NCBI GenBank assembly: GCA_018343915.1
Contig: JABRWF010000001.1
Span: 3,596,001 to 3,660,000, forward strand
DNA length: 64,000 nt
Reading direction: 5' to 3'
From: Agroathelia rolfsii
Taxonomy: Eukaryota; Basidiomycota; Agaricomycetes; Amylocorticiales; Amylocorticiaceae
Numbering within the stretch: position 1 is the first letter of the stretch; each line of letters starts with the position of its first letter. Of this stretch, positions 10,803 through 22,330 are shown piece after piece. The position numbers were made by a program, and so were the translations under genes. Under the pieces are notes generated by a model. That model saw nothing but the letters and a program-made list of their open reading frames with translations. It did not search any database and was not told the DNA's origin.

Positions 10803-12750
10803 ATGATCCTCGCAAAGCTTCGAATCACACCTCTTCATTGGCGACACTGCTCTTCCACTCTTTGCTTTTCACGCGCGAAGACGACCATGCAAGGGCTCGA
10901 CCTCTCACCACCACCTCAGAGATGGATGAAGGATGCGTTAAATAGAGATGTATTCAAGAAGCGCATCCCCATCCTTGCTGCCAAGATTCCCACAAGCAAG
11001 ACTGGTGTGCTGATCAACTCGAAAGTCGTTGGCTCGTGAGTAAGGTTGCTCCCCGGTATTGCATACACACCTCATTTGTGCACTGCCAGCTCCTTACTAG
11101 GGATACCACGCATGCGAAATGTTGTTTACGACCCTTCCAGCCCTCACGACCGACTGGTCTTATTCCGCGTCACGGATGAAGGTATGCTTGCGTACCCCAT
11201 GAAATAGTAATCTACTTGATTAACGTGATTTGGAAGGAAGCCAAACTGTCGCCTGAGGCTCGAAACTTTGTGTTACAAGAAGGACAAGGACAATTCACGG
11301 ATTATACTCTAGAGCTAGACTACGACTATTGGACTGCTGGTGTGTACATCTTGTCTTCTGGCGTCAATATTTGAACATTACAACTCAGGTCTCGGACAGA
11401 CGATATACTTCATGCCATCTTACCTGAGGAGTTATGCGACGGTGCGCCAGCAGGCTTCGCTGCTACCGGTCATCTCGGTTAGTATGTTTTTTTTTTTACG
11501 CTGATCACTATGTCATCTGAAGTCTTTCCTAGCGCATCTCAACCTTAATGCACCTTATTTACCCTACAAATACATTATCGGTCAAGTAATCATGGACGTA
11601 CGTAAGGAGATAGTCCGCCGGACGTGCCTCATCTGAGATATTTCATCATCTGACAGAAAAACCCGCGAATTCGCACTGTTGTCAACAAATTAGAATCCAT
11701 CTCTAATCAGTTCCGGGTTTTTCAAATGGAGCTTCTGGCCGGAGATCCTGATTATATCGTTGAACATGTACATGCGCATCATGGCTTTCCCCGTTTCTCC
11801 TTTTGCTCACGTTCGAACAGGCGGAATCAAATTGTACCTTTAAATTTGACTTTTCAACGGTATATTGGAACTCTCGTCTAGGCACGGAGCACGCGCGGCT
11901 TCCTGCTCGATACTTTACTCCTGGAGCTGTAGTTGCAGATGTTTTTGCTGGTGTAGGCCCGTTTGCAGTCCCGGCAGCGAAAAACCATGGCTGTGCAGTC
12001 CTAGCCAATGACCTAAACCCAGAAAGTGCACGGTGGCTTCGCCACAATGCCAAAGCAAACCATGTACGTCGCTCAAACGTCTTAATTGCGGCTGTTGTTG
12101 ACAGCACTCAAGGTTGCTGACGATATCCGAGTCTCATGCGAAGATGGACGCCAGTTCATTGCTACCATTGCCCAGAGGATTGCGGAGGATCCATTCCCAC
12201 CCTACACTGGGCCAAAGATCAGCCGCCGCAAGGAGAGAGAAGCCAAAAAGGCCCAGAGCAAGGGTGATGCGTCCGAGCTCCAGCCATCAGTGGATCCTCA
12301 GAGCGAGACCAATTCATCGAATCGGAATCGAATTGATCACTTGGTGATGAACCTGCCTGACTCCGCCATCGAATTCTTGGATGCCTTCCGCGGCTTGTAT
12401 GCCAAGTCACACGAGCTCGCACACGCTTGCGACACGACAGATGTTAGGGCGCTACCTATGGTGCATTGTTACTGCTTCACGCGAGAGCTGGAGCGAGAAG
12501 GCGCTGAAGTGGATATCCGCAATGTCCGTGCTATTGCCCCTATCTCCTTTAATTTGACTGACCTTGATTATTTCGTGCATACATACAGCGTGTAGAGGAA
12601 AGGCTTGGTTCCCCGCTCGATGTTCCTCTAGGAGGACTTGGCGAAGATTTGCATTGGGTTCGACGGGTCGCACCAAACAAAGACATGTACTGCATCAGCT
12701 TCAGACTTCCGGCGTCCGTGGCGTATCGGGATGTGGGGGAGGTGTCATGA
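10803..12750 (+). CDS. TRM5: tRNA (guanine37-N1)-methyltransferase
   Basis: Nine exons (10803-11035, 11090-11181, 11241-11339, 11400-11477, 11533-11597, 11657-11767, 11821-12063, 12113-12523, 12589-12750) close to 497 residues. The enzyme uses S-adenosylmethionine to make m1G37 next to the anticodon, which prevents +1 frameshifting. Diagnostic blocks are [21 protein letters not shown], the SAM-binding loop DVFAGVGPF (about 266-274) and the catalytic NLP motif (about 387-389). An inserted Lys/Ser-rich stretch of about 35 residues precedes the NLP motif. The first 28 residues are Arg/Ser-rich without acids and are followed by a second Met (Met29), which suggests a mitochondrial form and a cytosolic form, as known for yeast Trm5. 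The donor of the last intron (GTCCGT) is weak but restores the conserved C-terminus. Confidence 0.92.
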
Positions 12751-13292
12751 CGGTGCCTGGACACTAGTCGTGCTCGTGGCTAGTTACTGCTCGGCGGGAG
12801 TGCCCGTTGCGTGCATACACTGCATGTGCGTGCTTGTCTCTAGCAGTCCTTGCTACGGCATGCTATGATTACAGAATTTCCCACAAACACTCAAAATAAA
12901 GTATATCCGCATCTTATTGGCTGTAAATATATTACAAGTGTTCAAGTTGGGATTGGACGAGAATATACCTCACGGTTGAGACTGTATCGGGGCAAACCGG
13001 TGACATATAGGCGTGACGTAAGCACGACCACGCTTATCCCCGCAAATTTGTCCACCGGCTGTAACACAGGCGCATTAGAGCAGTCGGACGCAGGGAGTTA
13101 GCGGCGTACGACGGACTTGTATTTCTCTCGCACTCCTCTTGTTTACTCAAGGATCAGCACCGCATACCCTGAGCATCGCTCTCTCTCTCTCTCTTTCTTT
13201 CTTGTTTCCTTTGGCCTCCATTTCCATTAGACGGGGCGCCCTCTCCATATAGACCTACATAGACATATTATACAGGCTTTTGTTTTGTTGCT
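12751..13292. other. Intergenic
   Basis: Region between TRM5 and the carrier gene. A CT-rich tract (13183-13205) just upstream of the carrier start resembles the pyrimidine-rich core promoters of highly expressed fungal genes. No gene was recognised. Confidence 0.5.
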
Positions 13293-16200
13293 ATGTCGCC
13301 GCTCCCTACCGTTAACAATGACTCGGGTAAAGTCTCGAGCGCAATCAGCGCCATTAAGGGCGTCGTCTCCGTCAAGGAGAGCGAGCTCAAGCGCTGGAAG
13401 CGCAACTTCGAGACAAACGCCAAGGTTGAAAAGGATGGAGAAAGGTGCGTCGTGCTTTTTCGGTGCTTGTCCTAACATCATCGACACAGCACACTGACAA
13501 TTTTGTTCGCTTGTTTTCCTGCAGGTTTTTGGATCCTGAAAACTTTGTCAATGCTATTGCACCCTCTGGAGACCTGACCCGCATCGGGCGGGCTCAGTTT
13601 GCAATCCTCTTCCGTGTCGCAGACATTAACCGCCGGGGGCTCATCTCGTGGGACGACTTTGTTATTTTCGAGACGATGCTCAAGCGACCGGATGCCGACT
13701 ATTGGATTGCATTCCAGTACTTTGACGTGTGCGTTGTATTTGTCATTTGCGATTTCTTGGTTATGTTATGGTGCAAATTCTTATTGAAACGAACTATTTT
13801 TAGTGATAGCTCAGGAACCATTAGTTACGAGAACTTTAAGAATGTATTCACGGCCAACGTGGGATCCGGCTCTATTCCCTTCGATTTTGATTGGTATGTT
13901 TTCGCAATATATTTGCGTTGATCGATCCTGACTCGGTGATTATAGCGACTGGATCAAGCTCTACCTCGGCAAGAAGAACGGGTCTCACGTCCTTGGATGT
14001 AAGTACATGTGTAGAAAATACATTCTCTATACCTGACTTGATTTCTCGGTTAGATAATGAGTTTACACAACTTATGAAGGGTCTGCAAGGAGAGAGGTTG
14101 CGGCAAGCCTTCCACCATCTTGACAAGGACGAGGATGGATTCATCACCCCCGATCAGTTCAAGAGAATCATCTTGGTATGTATTTCTCATGGCTACCGTT
14201 GAAGCTGTGGCCGACTGGTTTATAGGACATCGCCGGTCACAAACTTTCGGACGCTGTCATCGAGCGTCTTCCTACACTCACTACACTGACCCCTGGTGGG
14301 CGCATAACATACTCTGAGGTTATTGCTTTCCACAACGTCATCCGAGGTAGGATAACCTCCACCATTCAATCAATAGTTCTCTTTTAACATTTCTTACAGA
14401 GATGGACATGGTCGAGCGTATTCTCCGCGAGGCCACTGCCAAATCGAAGGATGGACGTGTTTCCCAATCTGATTTCCTCAACTACTCACAAGCCAACGCC
14501 CGATACTCATTGTTTACGCCCATGGAGGCCTCCATCATCTTCCACTTTGCATCGCGTGGTAGTGGAGAGCAACGTCTAGCACTGATCGACTTCGCTCAAC
14601 TGCTGGATCCTCGCTGGCGTGCACCACATGATGACGCGGACGAATCAACAGCAGAAGTTGTCAAGGCTTCGTCGGCTTCGTGGGGAGTTGCTCTGCTAGG
14701 TAGTGCCTACAACTTTGTTCAAGGAGGTTAGCATATATTTCTTTCTCCATCACTATTCACAGCTCATTGGCATGCTTCACAGGTATTGCCGGTGCCTTCG
14801 GAGCCACTATTGTCTACCCTATTGACATGGGTAAGTTACTCAGGAAATATAATTTTTGTTATCTGTTTGGCTGACCATCACTGTAGTTAAGGTTTGTGTC
14901 ATCCATCTATCCCTATCATTTTGTTCGCTCTTTTCAAACATGCGAATGCGTTTGTTTGTTGTTTTATAGACACGGTACGTATCCATGACATCTATATCAA
15001 AAGATTACAGCTGATCTGAGGCAATTTACAGTATGCAAAATCAGAGAAGCACTGTCGTCGGTCAGCTGTTGTACAAGAATAGTCTTGATTGTGCGAAGAA
15101 GATTCTGAGAAACGAAGGCTTTCTTGGTTTCTACCGCGGCCTCGGTCCGCAACTGATCGTATGTCAATTTCATGTCTAAATTCGCTTGTCACATTAGTTC
15201 TCATCCAATCCAATACAGGGTGTTGCCCCCGAAAAAGCTATCAAATTGACAGTAAATGACTTTGTTCGAGGCAAGGCCACCGATCCGGAGACAGGTCGCA
15301 TTACTCTGCCCTGGGAGTTCATTGCTGGTGGCACTGCCGGTGGATGTCAAGTCGTGCGTGTCAGATATTGGAATTATTTATGTCCCGTTACTTACACTCC
15401 TCCAGGTCTTTACTAATCCTTTGGAAATCGTGTACGCAATGCTCTGTTTTTGTATACGTTTGGGTACATGACCTGAATCTGCCCCAAAGCAAGATCCGTC
15501 TTCAAATCCAGGGTGAGGCTGCTAGACTGGAGGGTATAGCGCCAAAGGGTGCCGTGCACATTGTGCGACAACTTGGTCTTGTGGGTCTCTACAAGGGTGC
15601 CAGTGCTTGTTTGCTCCGAGATATTCCCTTCTCTGCCATCTACTTCCCTGCATACTCCCATTTGAAGAAAGATGTGTTCAAGGAGGGCTATAACGGAAAG
15701 CAGCTTGCCTTCTGGGAGACGCTCAGTGCAGCAGCCATTGCGTAAGAGTTTCTGATTGAACCCGTCGTCATGAAGAAATGAAACTCATCTTCTCGGATTT
15801 TTTGACATAGTGGCATGCCCGCCGCGTACCTTACAACTCCCGCTGGTACGACACCGCTCTATCTCCTTTGCTCCATTACACTCGACTAACTCTTTGCTAT
15901 GCGGTTGTTAGATGTCGTCAAGACGCGTCTGCAGGTGGAAGCGCGCCAAGGGCAGACCCACTACAAGGGTCTTACTGATGCCTTCGTGAAGATCTGTGAG
16001 TGGTTGGCATGGTGCTTATTATGTATAATGGACACTGAGACGGGAAATCACCCTATAAAACCACCAGATAAGGAGGAGGGCTTCAAGGCCTTATTCAAGG
16101 GCGGACCGGCCCGTATCGTCAGAAGTAGCCCGCAATTCGGGTTTACGCTGCTCGCGTATGAATATCTACACAAAGTGAGTTTTCTAGCACGGATCCATCT

Positions 16201-16529
16201 CATCAAAATTGATCGTTTCTGACTGACGTATCACAACGCTCCGCATAGTACTTGCCTGTAAGCATTATCATTACTATTCTCTGGGCTCTGATTGGCCTGT
16301 CACGCTCGGGCTGTGATCTGACCCGGGATTATTTTGTTTACAGTATCCATGGGAGGAGAAACCGCCTCAAGTCCAGACCGCGCTCACGACTTCGAGGCCA
16401 GATGACTTGTCGAGAATTCGCGCACGGAATGCGCTCAAGATCCTGTTGGATGTGCATGGTGATTTTGGCCGCAGGGCGGCGTCTACGCCTTTGCCGTTCC
16501 TGCCCTCTCCTAGTAACAAAAGTTCTTGA
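13293..16529 (+). CDS. AGC1: Mitochondrial aspartate/glutamate carrier with EF-hands
   Basis: Nineteen exons give 695 residues, matching the usual length of aralar/citrin-type carriers. The N-terminal half contains EF-hands, including [13 protein letters not shown] and a canonical [13 protein letters not shown] loop. The C-terminal half has three mitochondrial-carrier repeats with the signatures PIDMVKTR, PLEIVKIR and PADVVKTR. The protein exchanges aspartate and glutamate across the inner mitochondrial membrane under calcium control from the intermembrane side and feeds the malate-aspartate shuttle. Exons: 13293-13444, 13525-13728, 13804-13893, 13946-13998, 14054-14175, 14226-14346, 14400-14726, 14783-14830, 14887-14891, 14970-14974, 15032-15158, 15219-15353, 15406-15431, 15490-15741, 15811-15845, 15912-15995, 16068-16174, 16249-16257, 16344-16529. 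Two 5-nt exons split the first carrier signature, and a 9-nt exon lies near the end. The phase closes across all junctions. Confidence 0.93.
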
Positions 16530-17101
16530 TAGTTGGGACTATGGTAGATTTGTTGGAATAGAAATGTTTATATACTCTACTACTACTGCACTGCATCATT
16601 TCCGCGTACAAACAAACATGTGCAGCATGGCATAGCCTGAGCGTGATGGACTGTTGGTGGCCTCGGACGGTGTTGCAATCCACAAGCAAGTCCCCTTAGA
16701 GACAGGATCAGCCAATCGTGAGAAACTGATGCGGGCTCTGATTGGCCCGTGGTGTGATCAACTCCTGCCTCAAATATCCACCCGCAGACCAGACGGAATT
16801 GTTCACCCCTCCATCCCTCTGCTTGTGGTCATCTTTCGTTTTTCTTTTCCTTTTTCTCTCTTTTTTTCGGTAAGCGCATACATCACATCAGATGTTAATA
16901 TCATGATGGCCATATTTAACCCTTGCTTCCCATGTGCACCTCCAGAGCGTCCCGCTCTCCCCACATCCTCTTCTTCAAGTTTCTGCTAGACAGGGCTTGC
17001 CCCAAAAGCGTAGAGCGCTACCATTCTTTGTCTATCTATTTGGCACGACACACACACCGCCTGGGATTTCGTAGTCCTACCCCCACTCTCGTTCAATCAT
17101 C
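16530..17101. other. Intergenic, promoter of the repeat protein gene
   Basis: Between the carrier stop and the surface-protein start. Pyrimidine tracts lie near 16833-16868. The ORFs here show no coding character. Confidence 0.5.
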
Positions 17102-20100
17102 ATGATGAAGTCAATATTACTCGGTCTCTCTCTCACGGCGTCCGTATCTGCTCAGGCCATCTCGATGGTGGGGTCATCCCTGGTCGTCGCTGATCTGTAT
17201 GCTGCTGGCCCAACGTCTTCAGCCGCTGCTTCAGGATCGAGCAGCTCGTATCCTGCTCAGACGAGCGCTCCTAGCTCGTCGTACAGTGCTCCGCCATCAC
17301 AATACACTGCGGCTCCGTCAGATTACCAGTCCCAGACGGTTGGCATGCCGTATTCTTCTTACATGAACGGTGGATATAAGAGCATGAATTGCGGCTACGG
17401 CTATTCGAAGGGAGACGACGGCTCTTGCCATACACAATCTTGGTATACGGATAACAGCTATGGTTGCATGGAAACGATCATCATCAACCAGTGAGCTTGC
17501 TAGAATATGATGCATATATGCTTCTTTTTCTGATTGGTTGTTACGTTTTCTTAGCTCGGCGTACTGCAGCTCCGTTGGCTATGGTTATGGTGGAGGGTCG
17601 ACGGCGACAGTGACCGTGACTGAGACGTCGACGTATGATCACACCGTTACATCTACTGCAGTAAGATGGCATTTCTTTTTTGACGTGATTCCTTCTATGT
17701 TTGCTCACAATAAATCAACAGACGCAGACGGTTCCTACCACGATCTATGTAACGCAGACCCGCACGGACACCCAGACACAGACGGATATCGTCACATCGA
17801 CCAAGACATATCTGTCTACCTCATTCGTCCCGACAACATACGTCTCGGTGTCCACGGAAGTCATCGACAGTACCCTCACCCAAGAGCATACCCTCACCCT
17901 GACCGATACCCAAACTCAGATCAATACCTACACAAAGACGGATGTCCTTACCAACACGGCAACCAAGACCCAGAGCGTCACGGAGACTGATTTTGTCACC
18001 AAGACCTATCTGTCGACTATCATCCAGCCTACTACTTACACAAGCGTCTATGTTTCTACTGACATCATTGACAACGTACGTAATCATTTTTTCTTCTCTC
18101 CATAGCTCCTTATAAGCGCGGAAATTAAAATTTACTTTATTTTAGACCAAGACGCTTGTGCAGACACAGACCGCTACAGTCACAGATGCTATCACTTCCG
18201 TGTCGACTGCAACCGCGACTGTGTCTAAGACGGCTACTGAGACCGACAGCGTCACTCAGACTGACTTTGTGACAAAGACGTACCTGTCAACGATCATCCA
18301 GCCCACGACGTACTTCAGCACCTATGTGTCGACGCAAGTCATTGATAATGTGTGTTCTCTCTGCTGCTCTGAAGCTCATGAGTTATCCTGATTACTTCTT
18401 CATCCAGACGAAGACTCTCTTGCAGACGCAGACCGCTACAGTCACTGATGCTGTTACTTCCGTATCGACTGCCACCGCAACAGTCTCCAGGACGGCCACG
18501 CAGACCGATAGTGTGACCGAGACTGACTTCGTTACGCGCACGTACTTGTCGACGATCCTCCAACCAACGACATACTTCAGCACCTATGTGTCGACGCAAG
18601 TGATTGACAACGTGAGTCTCAACCTATCGTGCACACAAGATTCCCGTTTCTAACTTTTTGTTTCTTTTCTACAGACGAAGACAGTCTTGCAGACCCAGAC
18701 AGCGACAATGACGGACGTCTTAACCTCGGTCTCGACGGCGACTGCCACGGTTTCTGAGACGGCGACGCAGACTCAGAGCGTCACTGAGACGGACTTTGTG
18801 ACCAAGACCTATCTCTCGACCATCATCCAACCGACGACGTACTTCAGCACTTATGTGTCGACTCAGGTCATTGATAACGTGCGTTCTATAATAATTTTCA
18901 TGGTTTATACTATTTCTAATCCTTTTCTTCATCCAGACCAAGACTGTTCTGCAAACGCAGACTGCCACTGTTACCGATGCTATCACTTCTGTTTCGACTG
19001 CCACCGCAACAGTCTCTAGGACGGCCACACAGACAGACAGCGTGACTGAGACTGACTTTGTTACACGCACGTACTTGTCAACAATCATCCAGCCAACGAC
19101 GTACTTCAGCACCTATGTGTCGACTCAGGTCATTGACAACGTGAGTTTCAGTCCATTTGTACATACAAGATTCTTATTTTTTTTCTTTCCACAGACGAAG
19201 ACAGTCTTGCAGACCCAGACGGCTACAATGACTGATTTCATGACTTCAGTCTCAACAGCTACCGCTACGGTTTCTGAGACGGCAACACAGACCCAGAGCG
19301 TCACTGAGACCGATTTTGTCACCCGCACATATCTGTCAACGATTGTCCAGCCGACAACATATTTCAGCACATTCGTCTCAACTCAGGTCATTGATAACGT
19401 ATGTTCATTCAATCATTATTCTTCCCGAACCATTGCTAACCTAGCCTCTATCATAGACCAAGACAGTCTTGCAGACCCAAACGGCTACGATGACGGATTT
19501 CATGACCTCGGTCTCGACGGCGACTGCCACCGTCTCTAAGACCGCCACTGAGACTCAGAGCGTGACCGAGACCGATTTCGTGACTAGGACTTATCTGTCA
19601 ACCATCGTTCAGCCTACGACCTACACGAGTGTCTATGTGTCCACCCAGGTTATCGATAACGTAAGGGTTTGATCTTATCCGCACTGTTGGATGCGCGGCT
19701 GAAGCGAACTTTTTTTTTTTTTAATAATTATAGACCAAGACTCTGCTCCAGACTGCGACTGCGACTGTCACCGACCAGATGACCTTCGTATCCACGGCCA
19801 CGGCAACTGACACTCTCACTGCCACTCAGAGTGTCACCGAGACGGACTTCGTCACTCGCACTATGCTCTCCACTGTTGTTCAGCCGACTACGTACACTAG
19901 CGTCTATGTGTCCACCCAAGTCATCGATAACGTAAGTTACTAGTTTCGTTGGAAAGATTTAGGTGGCTTGTTTGCTGAAACGTTGGTATTCAGACCAAGA
20001 CCGTCTTGCAGACGCAAACCGCCACTGTGACTGACCAGATGACGTCTGTGCAGACACAGATCATGACGGACTTCAAGACGGCTACTGCCACACAGACGGA

Positions 20101-20572
20101 GATGGTTACCGTGACTCAAGTCAGCACGTACGTGCAGCCGACGACCTATGTCTCCACCTACGTGTCTACCTCGATCATCGACAACGTAGGACCTTTCTTA
20201 TCTCAGGGTCATCTGAGCTTGAGCTGACAACTTTTACTGCAGACCCAAACGGTAGAGAATACTGTCACTGCTACGATGACCGAGAACCAGACCATTCTGT
20301 CGACGATCCTCGCCACTCAGACACAGACGGCATTTGCAACTGCCACTGTATCGGCTACGACGACAGAAATTCAGGCTTCCGATGCCACTGCCCTAGCTAA
20401 TTGTCTTGGAAACGTATGTTGAAACTAATTCCTGTTCTTCTTTACCAACGACTGATGATTTGCGGTTGAACTTTTATAGTGCAAGAGCACCTGGGGTCTC
20501 TCGTACGGCACAGGTTATAGCTCCAACACCTACGCTGCTGCAGCCACATCAACTCGGTCATCCTACTATTAG
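17102..20572 (+). CDS. Secreted Ser/Thr-rich repeat protein (adhesin-like), one repeat per exon
   Basis: Thirteen exons give 908 residues. A signal peptide (MMKSILLGLSLTASVSAQA) is followed by a Ser/Ala/Tyr-rich segment with several Cys (to about 165). Next come ten tandem Thr/Val-rich repeats built around TQTATVTD, ETDFVT(K/R)TYLST, QPTTY and STQVIDN, then a short Cys-containing tail ending SSYY. Exons 17102-17490, 17555-17660, 17722-18075, 18146-18349, 18408-18611, 18675-18878, 18937-19140, 19195-19398, 19457-19660, 19734-19931, 19994-20185, 20243-20413, 20480-20572. Exons 4-9 are each exactly 204 nt (68 residues), and all repeat boundaries fall at phase-0 introns. The composition predicts a heavily O-mannosylated extended stalk, as in fungal adhesins and wall proteins. 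No GPI-anchor signal is visible at the C-terminus, so it may be released or wall-bound. Its role is inferred only from composition. Confidence 0.85.
18146..19660 (+). repeat. Six tandem 204-bp coding repeats separated by unrelated introns
   Basis: Copies lie at 18146-18349, 18408-18611, 18675-18878, 18937-19140, 19195-19398 and 19457-19660. Each starts ACNAAGAC and ends at GA(T/C)AA(T/C) before a GT donor. The 54-63-bp introns between them share little beyond splice signals, whereas the exons are strongly alike. Exons 3 and 10-12 are diverged relatives of the same unit. Confidence 0.95.
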
Positions 20573-21271
20573 AGCAGCCCCCCATGCTCTCATGGTTTCT
20601 TCATTCCGAGCTTGTGTACCAATCTGTTAATGGACTGAATATCTCACGTCGTAATATAAATCTCTTCCTGTAAATCTGACACAGACGGACCTTACCACCG
20701 TGGACTATCTTTTCATGGCCGCCTTCTTTGTGCATACAACGTTCGCTTGTTTGTAGCGACCGTGTTTTTTTTTTGTGCTTCATCTTGCGCTTTTTTCTCT
20801 TTCGTGATTGGAAGGGGGTTTACCTTACGTTTTCCCAAAACTTTTTTCTTTTGCTGTTTTTTTTTTACTCTGCGCTGCCATGCTTTCTTATTGCACATTT
20901 GCATTTCTCCTCTAATATTATTTGTTGAAGGGCAGACGGATTCTTGGCTTGGTGGTAGTGAGCCGAATCTGGTTCTTCTACCCATGTTACTACACCATAA
21001 TTTTTCTGGTGCAATTTACGGATGGATTGCTATCTAAGTCGTGATTCTTTCGTCTGCGTCAACTAGTAAGCATTCTGGGAGTGAAATGGCACAAATGTGA
21101 CGCCATTCTGGTGTTGTGTTATTACCAAGATATCAAGCTTGGTAAGTGTACCGTAACTTGAATTTCTTTAACCAACTCGCAGTTATACATAAATCGCCGA
21201 ACAAACTCGAACTTTGCTTCAGCACTCGCGACAACCGTCCAACTCAGCTTCACTACCTGACACTAGGAGAT
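20573..21271. other. Intergenic
   Basis: T-rich sequence with several poly-T runs (20764-20880). ORFs here are low-complexity Phe/Lys-rich readings of those runs and are not called. Confidence 0.5.
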
Positions 21272-21836
21272 ATGCCTCTTCAAATCGCAGACCAATCTGT
21301 GCATCCTGCAGACCTCAAGGATGACTATCTCATCTTTTATGCCTCGATCGAGCCAGAGACAGGAAAAATGTGGTGCCCTGTAAGTTTTCAGGCGCATCAC
21401 GATAAATCAGGCGCTTTTCAACTGAAATAATAATGATGGTTTGAATTCGTGCATTGCAACTTGAAAGGATTGCCGAGATGTAGAGTCTCTCGTACACACC
21501 GTCTTTGACGCAGAGGACGGTCCATCTGCGACGATCGCTTATGTCGGTCTTAGGCCCGAGTATGTGTTTACCAATCTCTCGCTCTTGGTCGTATTCGGAA
21601 ATATATAACATGAAATTCAAGATGGAGACAGCCTTCAAATCCTTATCGCGACCAGCCATGGAACGTAACGAGTGTACCTTGTATCATCCGGCGATCTGAT
21701 GTACGTATAGATCATACCATCTGGTACGGCAAGTTTGGCTTGGATGTGACGAGCTGATGTTGTGGATTATTAGTCTGCCCGGCTTAACGACTTCGAATTT
21801 GCGGATAAACTTGACGCCTTTATCAAGGGTGCATAA
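21272..21836 (+). CDS. Thioredoxin-like protein, DUF953 / TXNDC17 type
   Basis: Exons 21272-21379, 21468-21559, 21622-21700 and 21774-21836 give 113 residues. The segment YLIFYASIEPETGKMWCPDC places the redox motif W-C-P-D-C after the first beta-alpha unit, as in TXNDC17/TRP14 proteins. Downstream, LRPEWRQPSNPYR and VTSVPCIIR match the family's conserved middle. Family members are small cytosolic disulfide reductases. The motif spans the first intron, which supports the splice. The last junction, which joins a 20-residue tail ending FIKGA, is less certain because one strand-order residue block before it looks short. An additional small exon within 21701-21773 is possible. The start ATG gives the usual family length of about 115-125 residues. 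Confidence 0.8.
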
Positions 21837-22330
21837 ATTGAGCCGGCATTTGAAGCGCGCATGCGAAAAGGAGGGTTGGCATTTGAACTGGCAATGTACT
21901 AATAATACAACACTGGAATGAGACAGCCGTTCAAATCATCTATCAGTAACTTGAATTTTATCACGCGACTCACTCTTATCGTAACTGTCAGTTGCGGTTT
22001 AAATTGAACCCAGGGATCAGTAGAAAATTAATGAAGTCCTGAACATTACTCACACTGTAAAGCTGTGTTCATTCGCTAGAAGATTGCATGTAGTGTGTTT
22101 TTCATCTGTGTCATGCAACTGAATACGGATAAGATCATTAGCTCATAACAACCCATTGCTCATAAACTAAATGATTGACAGATCAAAAAATGAGGATTGA
22201 AACATAAAGACTGCAAACTCATCTTCTCAGGTTTCATAGTGGTAATGACGACAGAGACAATAAAAGATATTTATAATTTTTATTTATCACGAAAGATGTG
22301 ATGTGCGATGTCAATATGCTAACCACCACA
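21837..22330. other. Intergenic, convergent 3' flanks
   Basis: AT-rich sequence between the thioredoxin-like gene (+) and the MoaC-like ORF (-). No coding exon was seen. Confidence 0.5.

Noticed and set aside
16654..17105. Open frames before the surface-protein gene
   Set aside because: Pyrimidine-tract readings without coding features; they overlap the promoter of the downstream gene.
18146..20413. Regularly spaced repeats that resemble a CRISPR-like or satellite array
   Set aside because: The repeat units are open coding exons bounded by splice signals, and the spacers are introns. The locus is eukaryotic.
20728..21037. Phe/Lys-rich frames on both strands
   Set aside because: Products of poly-T runs in an intergenic region.
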